Assembly (NCBI GenBank): GCA_003194525.1
Contig: NBIV01000186.1
Span: forward strand, 62,001 to 126,000
Source: Gracilariopsis chorda
Lineage: Eukaryota > Rhodophyta > Florideophyceae > Gracilariales > Gracilariaceae
Length of the DNA stretch: 64,000 nt
Reading direction: 5' to 3'
Position 1 is the stretch's first letter, and the number at the start of each line of letters is the position of its first letter. Positions 43,899 to 56,489 of this stretch are shown here, piece by piece. The position numbers and the translations under genes were made by a program. The notes beneath the pieces are model-generated. The model was given only the letters and a program-made list of their open reading frames with translations. It was not told where the DNA came from and searched no databases.

Positions 43899-46800
43899 CG
43901 GGCAACGACCGGATTGATCCTGAAAAAGCACTTGAAGCGCTGGACTTCAGCCACGTGCCAGAGTCGCACCGCGACAAACTCCGTACTATGTTACGGGAAT
44001 TCACCACAATGTGGGATGGCTCGCTTGGCGAGATTAATGCAACGGAACACTGGATCGATTTAATCCCCGGTGCGCGACCGGTTGCACAACCCCCTTACAG
44101 GGCAGGTCCGAAAGCTCGGGAAGAGGAGCAGTCCCAAGTGGACAAGACGCTCCGCGCAGGTGTGATTGAGCCCGCTCAATCACCCTGGGCATCCCCAGTT
44201 GTACTGGCTTTAAAGGCCGACGGAACCTGGAGATTCTGTGTCGACTACCGCTGGCTCAATGCCGTGACCGTTAGGGACACGTACCCTATCCCTCGTATGG
44301 AAGAGTGCATTGACTCCCTTGGAGACGCCACTGTGTTCACGGCCCTTGATGCCAATTGGGGATATTGGGAAGTACCTGTCAGACAGGAGGATCGCGACAA
44401 AACCGCATTCACCTGCCACGCAGGAACGTACCGCTTCAAGCGGGTGCCATTTGGGTTAACCAACGCCCCCGCCACCTTTCAGCGTGCAGTAGATATTCTA
44501 CTCAATCGCTTTGAGTGGCGGAGTTGTCTGGTCTACCTTGATGATATTATCATCTTCTCCAACTCGTTGGACGACCATCTCACTCACATCCGAGACGTGC
44601 TGACCGTACTCCGCGATGCGGGAATTACCCTCAAGTTGAGAAAATGCGAGTTTTTCACAGATACTGTGAAGTATCTGGGCCACATTATCCGTCTTGGAAG
44701 GTTAGCCATCGAGAAAGCTCGAGTCAAATCCCTCGTGGAGGCGAAAGAACCCCGTACTCAAACGGAACTGCGCTCCTTTTTGGGGCTGGTCAACGTCTAT
44801 CGACGGTTTATCCCGAACTTTTCGGATACTGCGGCGCCCTGAACGCGCTGTTGCGAAAGGGGAACCCCCCAAAACTGGGAACATTTACGCCCGAGCAATC
44901 GGAAGCTTTTAACTCCTTGAAGGAGGCTGTCACATCAGCACCAATCCTACATCTCCCAAAACTTGGGTTGCCATACTGTGTAGATACGGACTCGAGCGAC
45001 TACCAAGTCGGGTGTGCTCTTTTTCAAACCACCCCCGAGGGGGAACGACATCCAAGTGGTTATTGGTCGCGCTCGCTCAATGTTCATGAGCGGAACTACT
45101 CCGTATCAGAGAAAGAGTGCCTCGCCGTCGTATGGGCGATGACCACTCTGCGCCCCTACCTTATGGGAATTCACTTCACCGTGTACACGGATCATTCCTC
45201 ATTGAGGTGGTTGATGAATATCTCCGACCCGTCGGGACGCCTCATGCGCTGGAGACTCCGCCTCGCGGAATATGACTTTCAAGCCATTTATAAAAAGGGT
45301 GCGCAGAACACCCAGGCCGACGCTTTGTCGCGGTACCCACAAGTGGGGAAGCACTCCCAACGGAGGATGATGAAGTCTCATGTTTCATGGCTATGACCCG
45401 GATGATCCGGAATATGCCTTCGAGGCTAGGCCAGAAACCTGGGACGAGGATGCTGATTTTGACGAACTACTCGCATCGCGAGATGAATCTGAGAACCCGT
45501 TACCGGGAAACTTTGTACCGGTATCACCGGAAGAAATGATCGAGAACAATTCGGCGACCCATTCTGTACGAGAATTCGTGCCCATATCAACGGTGGTGAA
45601 GATTTCCCTTTCGGGTAAACGACAAAGGCTACCTCGTACGAAAGGTCGAAGCCCGCCACAGATTGTGTACCACATTCCCTGCAATCGCGGGTGTTACATC
45701 TATGACACTACGCCCCCATTGGAGGTCACCCAGGTGGGAGGAAACTCTACCTAACCCTGCGAAGGATTTCTATTGGCCCGCAATGGCGGTGGATTGCTAC
45801 GCAACTGTGCGGATTTGTAGCGAATGCGCGAAGAATCGCGTCAAACTCCGCAAAAATGCGAAGAAGATGAAACTATTCCCCGCAAGGGCGCCACTCGAGT
45901 TTATCGAAATTGATCTGCTTGGACCACTACTCACCACAAACGTGGAAACAAGTTTCTACTTGTCATCACCGACCGCTTTTCTAAGCTGGGTCGGACTGTC
46001 CCTCTTCGGAGGATAACCGCTCTCACGGTGGCCCAGGCTCTGGTGACGCACTGGATTTTTGTGTACGGTCCCCCTGTGGAGGTGCTCTCCGACAACCAGA
46101 AGCAGTTCGTGAGCAAGTTCTTCCAGGATGTTTGTCGCATCCTGGATGTCAAGAACTTGTTCACGACTACCTACCACCCCCAGTGTAATGGGCAAGTTGA
46201 ACGGTTTAACTGGACGTTACTCGCGGCGTTACGTTCCTACGTCGCTGACCACCCAACGAATTGGATCTCTACGCTGATGCGGTAACCTACGCGTACAATA
46301 CGCAGGTACACCGGACTACCGGAGTTTCGCCATTCGAGTTGGTTCTATCTAGAACACCCCCGCCTGTGGCGCTGGAACCCCAAGCTACCTTGGACAATTT
46401 CCCATCTGTGGGTATCTACCGGCAGCAATGGAAGCAATGGCTTTCCAAGCTGGTCCCCGCTGCGCGGAAGTCTATGGCACGGGCCCAAGCCGCTTACAAG
46501 CGGGATTTTGATGCTCGCTTGCGAGGAAAACCGTCCCGATTCGGGCAAATAACTACATCTTCATCAGGAAGGAGTACTACAACCGGAACGGGAGAAGCGT
46601 CACAAACTCTCACCTGTGGCGGATGGACCCTTCAAGGTCATCTCTGTTAACACCGACACTGTCGTGGTAGAGATGGGCGACACGCACGAACGGATTTCCC
46701 GTGATCGTGTTGTCCTTGCCCCTCCTCCCTTGTCAGAGGTAGTCCTGGATCCAGGCAACCGCGTTTCTACGGACTCTGCAACACCGGAATCATCCGGGAG

Positions 46801-48518
46801 TACTAGGCCTACGGTACTACCACACCCCAGCCGGGGACTCTCAGACCTACCGACTTTGTCGGACTCACCGGCTCAGCCGGGTAATTCGGGCCTCTCAGCG
46901 CCCTCCCCTACCACGTCTGCCCCACTGGCGCGCATTTATACCCGCCAGGCGGGGAATGTTATCCCTTATCCCGCCGCTCCGTCTAAGGAGGGGAGGGGAA
47001 CACTCGTTTTCGAGGAACGATATTGCCGTCGCAACGGGAAACACACCGTAACATACGGAACACTGGACCGTGGAGCACGGAGTATGTCACGCGACACTAA
47101 TCCCCCGTTTCCCGGGCATTGCTGTGCAACAGGAACCAGACGGGCAGGCCCCGCAAAAGCGGCCAATACACCGTTTGTCACGGGAAAACGAGAACCCTCC
47201 CTCCAATACCGCAGCAGCGGAAATGCAATCGCCCGATCCATCCCCGGAGGCATCGCCACAAACGCGGAAAATATACCGTGCTACACGGGAAGTTGAAGCG
47301 CAACTACCGCACACCCCTGTCAGGGAAGGATCCCCGATAAAGGAGTATGGTGGACGATTGCCCCCAATCCCCTGAGCAGAGCGATGCATCGAAGCCGCCA
47401 TTGGCAGAAGCCCCCGCGGAAGTGGTTCAATTTAGGTCCAGCAGACCCGCGCCCCGCGGAGAAGAGGCGTCCAGATACGCCAGCCTCACAGGGAAATACC
47501 CACACCCCTCTTGGGGAAAAAGGCAGCCAAGCCGCAGTCGAAGCTTCAGGCGCTGGCGCGCAAGCGCCGGAAACGCCTCCCGTCGTTGACGGAATCGAAG
47601 CCCCCGCTCCGGGGAATAATTTGCGCCAACCCCTGCAACGCTGCGGCGAAGAACCGAGGAACTCGGGAAAAAACGCGCGCCATCGCATGCTCGAAACCGG
47701 TCATACCGGACGCTGCTCCTCCGCGTGGAGACAGTGAACCGCACTTAGCGGCCAAGCCCCTGAAAAGGGTGTCATCGGCACCTGCCCAGCACCCTCCAAA
47801 GGAGAATTTTGACCAAAATACCGGTGTACCGGAGTTAGCCCCAGGCAACCCGTCAGTAGCCGGGGACACCACGGCATCGCCGGAACGTATGGTGCAGAGC
47901 GCTCGTGCGCCTGGCAGGGAGGCGGTTTGCCACCTAATCACCGTGTCGCACGGGACCCCCCAGGGGATTGTGGAAATGCCGATTCCGCAGGAGCGGTCAT
48001 CTTCCCGCAAACTCGCGGTTCGTGAGCTCAACTGCGAAGGCCGAGCCCAAGTCCCCCGCCGACTGGCGGTTCGCCCGCAATACCGCGAAAGCGGAAATGA
48101 ACCTGCCCCAATGGGGAATGACTTGCCGGTGAAAACCGTGGCACCACACACCCTCTTGAGGGATATCTTCCCGCATGAGCAGCGGCCGCTATCACAGCGC
48201 ACGGCAACGCCGGAGTTATCGCCGAACACCCTGCTAAGGAACATTATACCGCACAGCGGGCAGCCCCCGCAAGGAAGTACAACCACCACCCGGCACGGCC
48301 GGCAGGTCTACGAACGAGAGTTCGTAGTAGACCGACTTGTCGGACACACCTGGGACCAGGATGGTATTCTACAATACCGCGTCCGCTGGTACGGGTACGA
48401 CCCCAGTGGGGATACGTGGGAGCCAATTGAACACCTCCCACGGTCGCAGGTCCTGCGATACCACCGTCAAACGGGAACTGCACCCCCAGCCACGCTGGTT
48501 AATGCACAAGTTGGGTAA
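43899..48518 (+). pseudogene. pol: Truncated, frameshifted pol of the chromovirus (unit B)
   Basis: This copy begins inside pol at the residue matching 27794 (NDRIDPEKALEALDF), so 5' LTR, PBS, gag and protease are absent. RT to thumb is open to 44842, with YLDD near 44534-44545. A lost C near 44837 (CCCC to CCC) shifts the frame, and about 18 further single-base indels follow up to 47.7 kb, for example near 45330, 45393, 45540, 45615, 45655, 45770, 45940, 46265, 46535, 46584, 46993 and 47066. The TGA at 45703-45705 matches that of unit A. The last 335 codons (47511-48518), including the chromodomain, are again open. The pattern of one-base changes in short homopolymers suggests consensus errors rather than decay. 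Confidence 0.9.
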
Positions 48519-48772
48519 CGTTGCCGCGCGAACGGGGGGCGATAGGAAAGGATAACAAGCAAGGTCCGTCGAAGACGGGGAACTCAAACGAGAATCACCG
48601 TTCAAAACGGGAAAGTTTATTCAAGGGAGCAGCTAGCTCCCCACAACACTATATTACAGTAGCCGGCTATGCCAGGAAAGAAGAACCGGAGACGGCGTAT
48701 GCGCTTTTATCACCCATTTTCGTCTGGGAACCCTCCGCGTCCGCGGTCGTTTTCACGTCTTAGGGGGGGATA

Positions 48773-49596
48773 TGTAGTGCAACGGAACAGGGAGGGATTC
48801 TTGGTACTTGAACGCTTTCCCGATATTATCGGTTGTGTAGTGTGTATATGAACTACGCCCCACTATGGGGGATATGGACACGTGGGACACGGTTTTGGGT
48901 CAATTGGCGGTTGGCCACAGTAGTGGATGTTGCCACGAAATGTGGAGTATTTTAGTTAATATTATTTATTATTTTCACACCCATTTCTGGGAAGCTAGTA
49001 CTTAGTGCGACGGGGCACTGCCGTCGCACCAGTAAACCTTCCCCAAAAAGGGACTCCAACCTGGGGAATTGGCTCTAGTTGTTGCCGCTTGCGCGCGTAC
49101 TCTACTCCTCCTTTGAGGGAAACGCCGTAAACCACGGGACATCTAACCCCCTTGCACATCTAAAAGGACCCATCACTGGGAGTATAATTGTTCCAATTGC
49201 ATTGGTGTTTCGCCCTGTATAGGGATATTGTTACCGGCATCGCCGTTCGTCCCCGTCGCTCTCGGGACTCACATCGCTCTCTTTTTCTCCTCTTCGCCCT
49301 TCTTTTTACCCCTTTTTAGGGTAGCACCTCCCGCTATCCGCGGCCCTCGTGTGCACATCCGTCCACACACCCCCACTTACGTGGACACATACCTCTACTG
49401 AGGATCACACTCCGCTCACGCGGATACCGATTCTGCGCCTTCACCTCCCTGCGCAAGTCACGACAGGTGTTCCTGGTCTTACAAACCGGCTTCGCCGTGA
49501 CACCTCTGGGAGGGCTCTACCCAACTGGGTTCACCTCGTGAGAGGAAGATCCCGAACGTCTTTGGGTGTTTTTCCGCTTTGGGGCATTGCACTACA
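48773..49596 (+). repeat. 3' LTR copy (unit B)
   Basis: TGTAGTGCAACGG...TTGCACTACA, at the same 16096-base offset throughout from 32677-33500, with no difference that I noticed. It is followed by GTACG as in unit A. There is no matching 5' LTR in this unit. Confidence 0.93.
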
Positions 49597-50056
49597 GTAC
49601 GCGCGTGCAAAAACCTCTCTTGGCGCAACGCCTCCCTTTTTCCAAAACCTTCTCCAGCAGCAGCAGCAGCGGCAACAACAACAGCAGCAAAGCTCAACTC
49701 TCATTGGCTGCTGCTGCGTGTTGAATGCCACAGAAACTCAATGGCTGCCTCTGCAGCAGTGCAAGGAACCCCACTGCACAGTACTTGGAACTGCAGTCAT
49801 TTTGGCAGTGGAAGCCAATTAGAGTCTACTGTACTCTACACAGAGAACTGCATGCCAGCCATTCAAAAACGCACAGGCGCTAAATTGCAACTAAATTCCA
49901 TATTCACTTTTGTGGCAGCGGTGTTTATTGGTTTGCAGGGCGTTTGCGAGCGATAGCGAGCAAAAACGGCCTGCAGATCCCCGAAAGTCACCTTTATTCA
50001 GCGGCCTGCAGCACCTCCCACGGTGGAATGCCGCTCCCTCTTGTCTTAACCCTACT
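49597..50056 (+). repeat. Diverged repeat family, copy 2 right part (unit B)
   Basis: Copy of 33501-33960, including the CAG/CAA tract at 49655-49692. Confidence 0.6.
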
Positions 50057-51541
50057 AAGGATCTGTGCAACAACGACCTTCGCACCCCTTAAAAATTAGT
50101 AAACTGCACGATTTGGTTTTTTTGGCGCAAACTGCGCCAGCACCCAAAATCGTGCTTCACGTTCAATTTTTTAGTGTTTTGGTTCGCCAACTTTTTGCGC
50201 CAATGATAATCAACCGTTTTGGACAGCCGAAACGTTTGATTTTCAGGTATGTGACCGTTCAAGCTCCGACCCTAACACTCTTTCCTTCAGGCAAGATGCA
50301 TACGTCACAACTGCAGAGAAGATTGGTAGGGCGGCACTACCACTCTTTTCGGCAGGCAAGATGCAGACGTCAAAAAACTGCAGGAAACAGTGGTAGAGCC
50401 GAAAGCCCTGTTTTCTCTTGTTTCGGAATAAGGGTTAGTTCATTGATCGTACTGCCGTCCCTGACCCTGGGATCCCCACGTCTGTAGCCCTAAGTACGCG
50501 TGCACTGGTTTATTTATTTGGTTCAAATAATTCTAGTGAACCCTACTTAAGAGCGAATAAGCTCTTGCTCGCAAGCCCAAATTAAATACAACCACTGTTT
50601 GCCTTGAATTTAATTGCCATCTGTGGGTCACGACCCCGTCAGGAGAATATCGAAAATCGAATTCCACCGGTTTATTCCATTGGAAGCGCTCAGACTACCT
50701 GCATGCACGTCACTCTGTGTGGATGTGCAATGTAACTGTGTATTGCTTTGTGTATACCTGTTGAAGACAAATATTTGACCCTGTATAGGCCTTATTTCGT
50801 CTTTCCACTCTGGTTAATCTCCCTTCTTTTCCCCGCCGCTGGGGCTATTACCGCTTTTCGCACGTCCCGTGGCTCCCATTTCTCTGGTCAATTATCTCGT
50901 TCCCAGATTTTAAAACATTTTACACCTTTCACGGTTTTTCTTTGGTCATTCCAAACGAAACACCGATAGGTACTGCCTGACTCTTCCGTAAGAGTTATGC
51001 CCCGCATTAAGGGTGTAACAGAGTGCTCTGTTTTTTAGTCTACCGGATCAAGAGCATGGCCCCGAACGACCTTAGGTGCAGCTCTCACTACTGGGTTGTG
51101 CTTTACAGATAGAGGAAAAATACGCAGATGTTGCAAAAATTGCAGACGTGGCACGTGGAGCCCATGATGACAGCGAAGCGGATTTGCGGTCGTGACTCAG
51201 CGGTCTAGCTTCCATCGGAACGACCCAGCTCAGCATGGATCTGACCATAGTAAATGTACTTCTGAATGTACCGAAGCTCAAAAGACTAGCAATACTGCCC
51301 GTATGAACGAAAAACAAGGCCCAAATATGCCCGAAATTTGACCGAGATGTGGAACTGTAAGTCCAAAACTTGAGAATAATTATGCCTAGAAAGGATAAAA
51401 CGTTTGGTTTTAAACAAAGTTGCCGAAATGGGACGAACATATACCCGGAATGTCACTATATCGTCGAACTTTGTTATTTAGTATCACAAGGTACAACCTC
51501 TGCCAAATTTTGGACTTGAGAGGCCAGATCTTGGTCACATT
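50057..51541. other. Unassigned region with hairpin, unit B
   Basis: Copy of 33961-35444, with one extra A in the run near 50376 and one G-to-A change near 51020. The inverted repeat is at 50106-50155. No gene recognised. Confidence 0.35.
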
Positions 51542-52567
51542 TTGGCCAGAGTTGACATACTTTTGATGTTGATAGGGTTGCAACTTTTTTTGCCAATGGA
51601 AGCGAATTTAAAACTAATGGTCAGCACCATATGCTGGACCCGTCAGGCAGAAGATGGGCACTTCAGGTCGGAGGTAGAGACCTTGACGTTTTCGAGATGC
51701 ATCTATTTCTTCTTCTGTAGGTCCAAAACAGTGGAGGAAGCTTTCCTATCAGATTCAGAAGCATTGCTGAAAGTTTCGAGAACTGTAGGCTGTGATGGGA
51801 GTACAAACTCCTACATCCCGTCCCAATCTTTTCTGCCCCGAGGAAGCCTAGCAGCAAGTTCTATCATCTCTGAAAGTACGTTCCAACATGGAATGTGAAG
51901 TTCATGTAATTCGCTGTGTTGTCAATCGAAAAGTCTTGGCGGCATCAAAAGCCCCAAATGCAGTACAAAGCATAAAGAGGAAGCCGGGTCATCAGATGAG
52001 GGGACCGAAGCCGCATAAAACCAGCAAAAAAATTGAGAATCTTAGTGGCATCAAGACTTTGCACTTTCTCCTTGTGCAGCGTCATGATCACCGAGTGCAA
52101 GTTTCTTTGACCTTCAAAGATTATCTTCAATGCAATAGAAGCAATGAACTACTTTTATTTAAAGAAGAACGAAAGAAATGTGCAAAACTTTGCGCTACGG
52201 TGCCCAACACGCACATCGTTTCGATCCTTGTTCAAGCGTCACATGGAATTATGGCACGATATAGGACAAAATAATCCAGAATTCTCCCTCAGCTGCATGA
52301 AATCTGCCTTACGAACCCATCTTCTGAAACTCAAGATGTGTATCAAACACATAATCTCATGTTCGTGAAGAAACCGAACATAATTGGATTATTTGAGAGA
52401 AATTTTAAGTTGTTGGAGGCAGACACAGTTGACCTACCGTCGCTTTCAATATCTGAGGCGAGCGTCTGGATTCTGCGAACGTCAGACTCCGTTCATAAGC
52501 TTTTTGTCGAGAGTAATTTGTGCAAGCTTACTCAGCCACTACGCTCTTGCTTCCTTGGTATGTAGTA
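51542..52567 (+). pseudogene. DIRS-like relic: ORF1 C-terminus and RT N-terminus (unit B)
   Basis: Duplicate of 35445-36470 with no difference noticed. It carries the same four blocks of similarity to the DIRS-like element at 12-17 kb and the same stops. Confidence 0.7.
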
Positions 52568-53150
52568 GAGAGTGAAAAGTATCAGTACGAAGCTTTAGCC
52601 GATGGTCTGCCCATGAAACGTTTTATCTCGCCAAAACTGCTTGCAGAGATCAGCGAATAATTTGGCTGAGAATACATAATCTCTGCATTCATAGTCCGCG
52701 GCAGTTTCTGTTACATATTGCATTTCAATTTTTTCTCCAAGCACATCGGAGTCTCTATCTAGTTTCTATCCAGATATAGCGATCACTTCTAACAATCTTC
52801 GCTTGCTCTTACCATTATCTTTTTTGCTTTTCTTGGCAAAGATTCACTTTGGAAATTCCTTTCAAACTCACAGAACCTGTGGCAAGGCCAGCTATCTTAC
52901 AACCATGGCCAAATCAGCTTCTGCGTCCCTTGCAGTGCACATTATCTATGCGTTTCAAGTGGTCTGTCTATATTGGCCATTGTTATCTGTAGAGTCATAT
53001 TCTATATACGTATTCAGCTTATCTCGAGCTACATAGAAACTTTTTGGCCCACTTTTCCCGTTTTGACCCCTATGCTGCTTCATTAACAGAAGGAAATCCT
53101 AAACTTATGCCCAAAAGTTGGTTTTAACTCAACCCGGTCACAGGTTTCTT
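52568..53150. other. Unassigned region between DIRS and gypsy relics (unit B)
   Basis: Duplicate of 36471-37053; no gene recognised. Confidence 0.3.
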
Positions 53151-53867
53151 ATGGTTTGTGTGGAGAACTTTACTGGCTGGCTGATTTCTATTCCCACCAA
53201 AACATCTACGTTAAACTTAGTTACTTAGTTTGTGAAGAAGATGATAATTTGTTTTTGGGCTACCTAGGATCATTGTGTCAGAAAACGCGACTTGCTTTAC
53301 TTCTAGCTCCCTTTCAGCTTTCATGAAAGAGAATAGTGTCAAGTGGAACACAGTTTTTGCTTACGCTCCCATGTTGAATGGTATAGCTGAGAGAATGGTT
53401 GCTACACCTTAACGGTCTTTTGGAAAGATTTTGCTTAAAAACCGTTCTAGTTGGGACGATGAGCTTTCTTCTATACTGTATGGATACTGTTTGCAGACAC
53501 CTAGTCAGTGAGATATCGCTTTTCGAGCTACTTTATAACGTGAAGCCGCGCATGGCCCGAGAGAACTATGGCTTGGTTACTAAAAGGACTAATTATATGG
53601 AATAATTCAGAGCAGTTGCAGTTTTAGCAGCATCTAACCCCAGGGCGGAGCATTTGGCGCTCAGATTTAGGCAAAATGTTGACAAGAAGAAGATAAAGAA
53701 GTCTTAAGTTGGTAATCTGGTTTCGGTTTCAAAGGGAACGGCCTTGAATACAACAATTAGGTGCCTTGCATTGTCTTCAAATTTATTTAGTCCATGTCGT
53801 GTGGTTAGCGTCATGCACCCCTGCTACTCATTGGTTACCCCACATGATAGCTACATCAGACATGGCA
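53151..53867 (+). pseudogene. Ty3/gypsy-like integrase relic (unit B)
   Basis: Duplicate of 37054-37770, with both catalytic Asp positions read as Glu and the same frameshifts. Because both units share every lesion, the decay predates the duplication. Confidence 0.7.
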
Positions 53868-53970
53868 TACAAGCTTGTTGCTGTAACATTTTCTTTGCGC
53901 CTCCGAATGTAGTTTAGGTTTTCAAGGTTGCCTCGGCGTAGCAACCTTTTGGGACAAGATTGTGTCGGTC

Positions 53971-54052
53971 GCGAAGTTGGTAGAATGTTCCAGCACTGCA
54001 GGAACACACGTGTAGAGTGCTCCAGCAATGTCTGGAGCATTCTAAGCTTCGC
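53971..54052. repeat. 82-bp imperfect palindrome (unit B)
   Basis: Duplicate of 37874-37955. Confidence 0.75.
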
Positions 54053-54982
54053 TGGCCCAGCATTACCACTGTATTTTGGTGATGCAGGCTCCAGTTGCTA
54101 AACTAATATTGGTTAGTGTGCAGCTCAAGAGGCTTTTGGAAGCCAATGAAGAACACTGAGAAGCCCAATATGAACAGTCTCTTGTGCTTGCAGATTTTCT
54201 CTATAGCTTGCACCAATCAACGCACCGTTTTTAGGAGAGTGAAGTGGTATGTATATTATGCTCTACGATTGTGAAAACCCCAAAGTACCACTGCTTGCGA
54301 CTTACATAGTTCTGTAAGGACGAAGCATACAATGTCTAAACGCATGGGGATACAGTGACCTGTATTCAGGGGGTTTGCGTTATGGCAAGGAGATCGGTGA
54401 GCGAGATGAAATGATGTAGCGGACCGCAAGGGTAAGGAGATCGTAAGTTGGAAATAGAGGGAACACGGAGAGTTAAGTTGCAATTGAAAACAAAGAAAAA
54501 GATAGGGTTTGTTCTAGAGCTATGTTCATGCGCTTCTAAGTCCCAGAAGTGAGAAGGAAAAGCGCATGTACGCATCTGTTCATTGTGAAGGCAAGGTTGG
54601 GGTGTTTTGTTTTTCGATGGTGCCCCAAAGGATTAGCTGTGCTCTTACCGAACCCTCTTTCCAGTGTTGGTTCAGACGCCAGTTCGTATCATACAACGCT
54701 TCTCAGCCTGCAGCAGGCTCTAGAAGCGTTGTATGCATCGAACCATTGGCCTGTGAAGTGCAGGTGTAAGGCATCGTCTAAGATAAATATGGGCATACAG
54801 CGGCCAGTGACAGCTTTTGGAGATAAAAAGAGAAGCACTGATGAGCGCATTGCGTGGGCGGCGGCATCTGTCTCCCGTTCTGCGCATGTACGTTCGTTAA
54901 GTTCTGTGGAACAAGCTGTCGACTCCGACTTTGCGTTTCCTACACTGCCGTAAAATATACCCATTTTGACGGTCAACCTGGC

Positions 54983-55024
54983 ATATATGATATTTGCCCT
55001 TCCGGAAGGGCAGATATCAGATAT
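54983..55024. repeat. 42-bp near-perfect palindrome (unit B)
   Basis: Duplicate of 38887-38928. Confidence 0.85.
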
Positions 55025-55456
55025 CAACCGGCGCACGGACAGCGCACACGCAAGGGACTTGATTATTGTGTCACGCTCAGCGCTGATGCAAGCATGGGCC
55101 GCGCAACCATGCCTGGCTAAGTTACTGTAACTTATCTATCGTTTCGCAACACGTGCTTGTGTTGCTCCCTGGATCTAGAAAATGAAAACTGATGTTTTCA
55201 TGTTTTCATTGGGATATATAATTGTTGTGACACGGGCATAACACTGGCTAGTCACAAATTATTGAGAAAAAAGATATCCCGCATGAAAGAAGCTTAATGT
55301 GAACCATTACACGACCGTATGAACAGATCACTTCCCGTTTCTCTGGATTCACTGTTCTAAGATTTTCTACAACACACAACAATCTCTCTCGCTTACAAAA
55401 CTAAGTTAAGCACGGCATGCAAGTGGCGAGGCGCTTGCCTGCAACGCAATAATCCC

Positions 55457-55511
55457 TAATGTGACGCTCAGGACTGATGCAGGGCCTGCATTAATCCTGA
55501 GCGTCACATTA
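55457..55511. repeat. 55-bp inverted repeat (unit B)
   Basis: Duplicate of 39362-39416. Confidence 0.85.
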
Positions 55512-56397
55512 GTGGAGTCGATTGCATGCACACTGCGGCGCGTCAGCTGATATCGGCTCTCAGCACTGCCAGCCCGTTGATTGGTACAATCGGTATAAAA
55601 CCGCAGGCCAAGAAATGCAAATTTGGCGTTGCGGACATCTCGTTCCACAATTATTCTATGCGCAGAATCGCTGACAGATGCCGTCACTCACGCAATGCGC
55701 TCATCGGTGCACTCCTTTGCGAAAGCCTTGAACTTGGTAGAAACGGCAATGGCGTTTCTATAACTTTCAAAGAATATGGGCCCTGTTGATACTTGCGACC
55801 ATTAAGAGCCGTATCCGAAAACAGCGTTGTTCGGCGATGTTGCCTGTTTCTCTTCTCCCTTCTAAAGCACAAGTCCTTTTCTATTGAAACTTTCCTGCCT
55901 TGTATTGTGCTCGTTGAGCTATTGTAGCAAGTTTTCAGGACTCGGAAAGGTTGAAGAGAAGCAAAGTTATGGATTCCGAGATCCATGCAACCAACAAACG
56001 TGAGTCCATCCAACGATTTAAATTTTGAACACGTCATGCTCATGCTGCGCTGTTAAAAACCCTAGACCGAACCAACCCAAGTCTGGATACGGGCCGCGAA
56101 TCCAGATCTGCATTTGCAAATCGCACAGCGCAAAAAAGAAAACGGTTATAGCCTCCGTGCCCCCGTCTATCTTCAACTTAACGTTTTGCCTTAACCATGC
56201 GGACTGCTACGTATATTTTGTCAGATATTGCATAAATCACAATGTTCGCTGATCTTCTTGCTAACTAATGACGCAAACCTCACTAGATACCACTGTATTC
56301 CAACGCGCTTCAGACGTGGCCTGAGTCGTCCTTACAATAACTGTATTCAAGGGTGAACATCGAGCAGTGATACTTGTTTTGCACAATCCAGACTTAC

Positions 56398-56405
56398 TAT
56401 ATATA
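56398..56405 (+). promoter_or_regulatory. TATA box of the cysteine-rich gene (unit B)
   Basis: TATATATA, 85 bp upstream of the ATG at 56490, as in unit A. Confidence 0.55.
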
Positions 56406-56489
56406 CCAAGGTAACCCTTCTACCGCTCCGCCCTCCGCTGACCACAGTTCTGTACTGTGCAACATCTTGACAACTTCGATATTCTTACG

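Larger units (their letters stand above)
53868..56397. other. Intergenic region rich in inverted repeats (unit B)
   Basis: Duplicate of 37771-40302. It has palindromes at 53971-54052, 54983-55024 and 55457-55511. Two single-base losses relative to A occur near 54706 (GGCC to GCC) and 55235 (GGGG to GGG). Confidence 0.4.

Noticed and set aside
43899-49596. Independent second insertion of the chromovirus
   Set aside because: There is no 5' LTR or gag, the 3' flank is identical to that of the first copy for 10 kb, and the start is inside pol; it is part of the segmental duplication.
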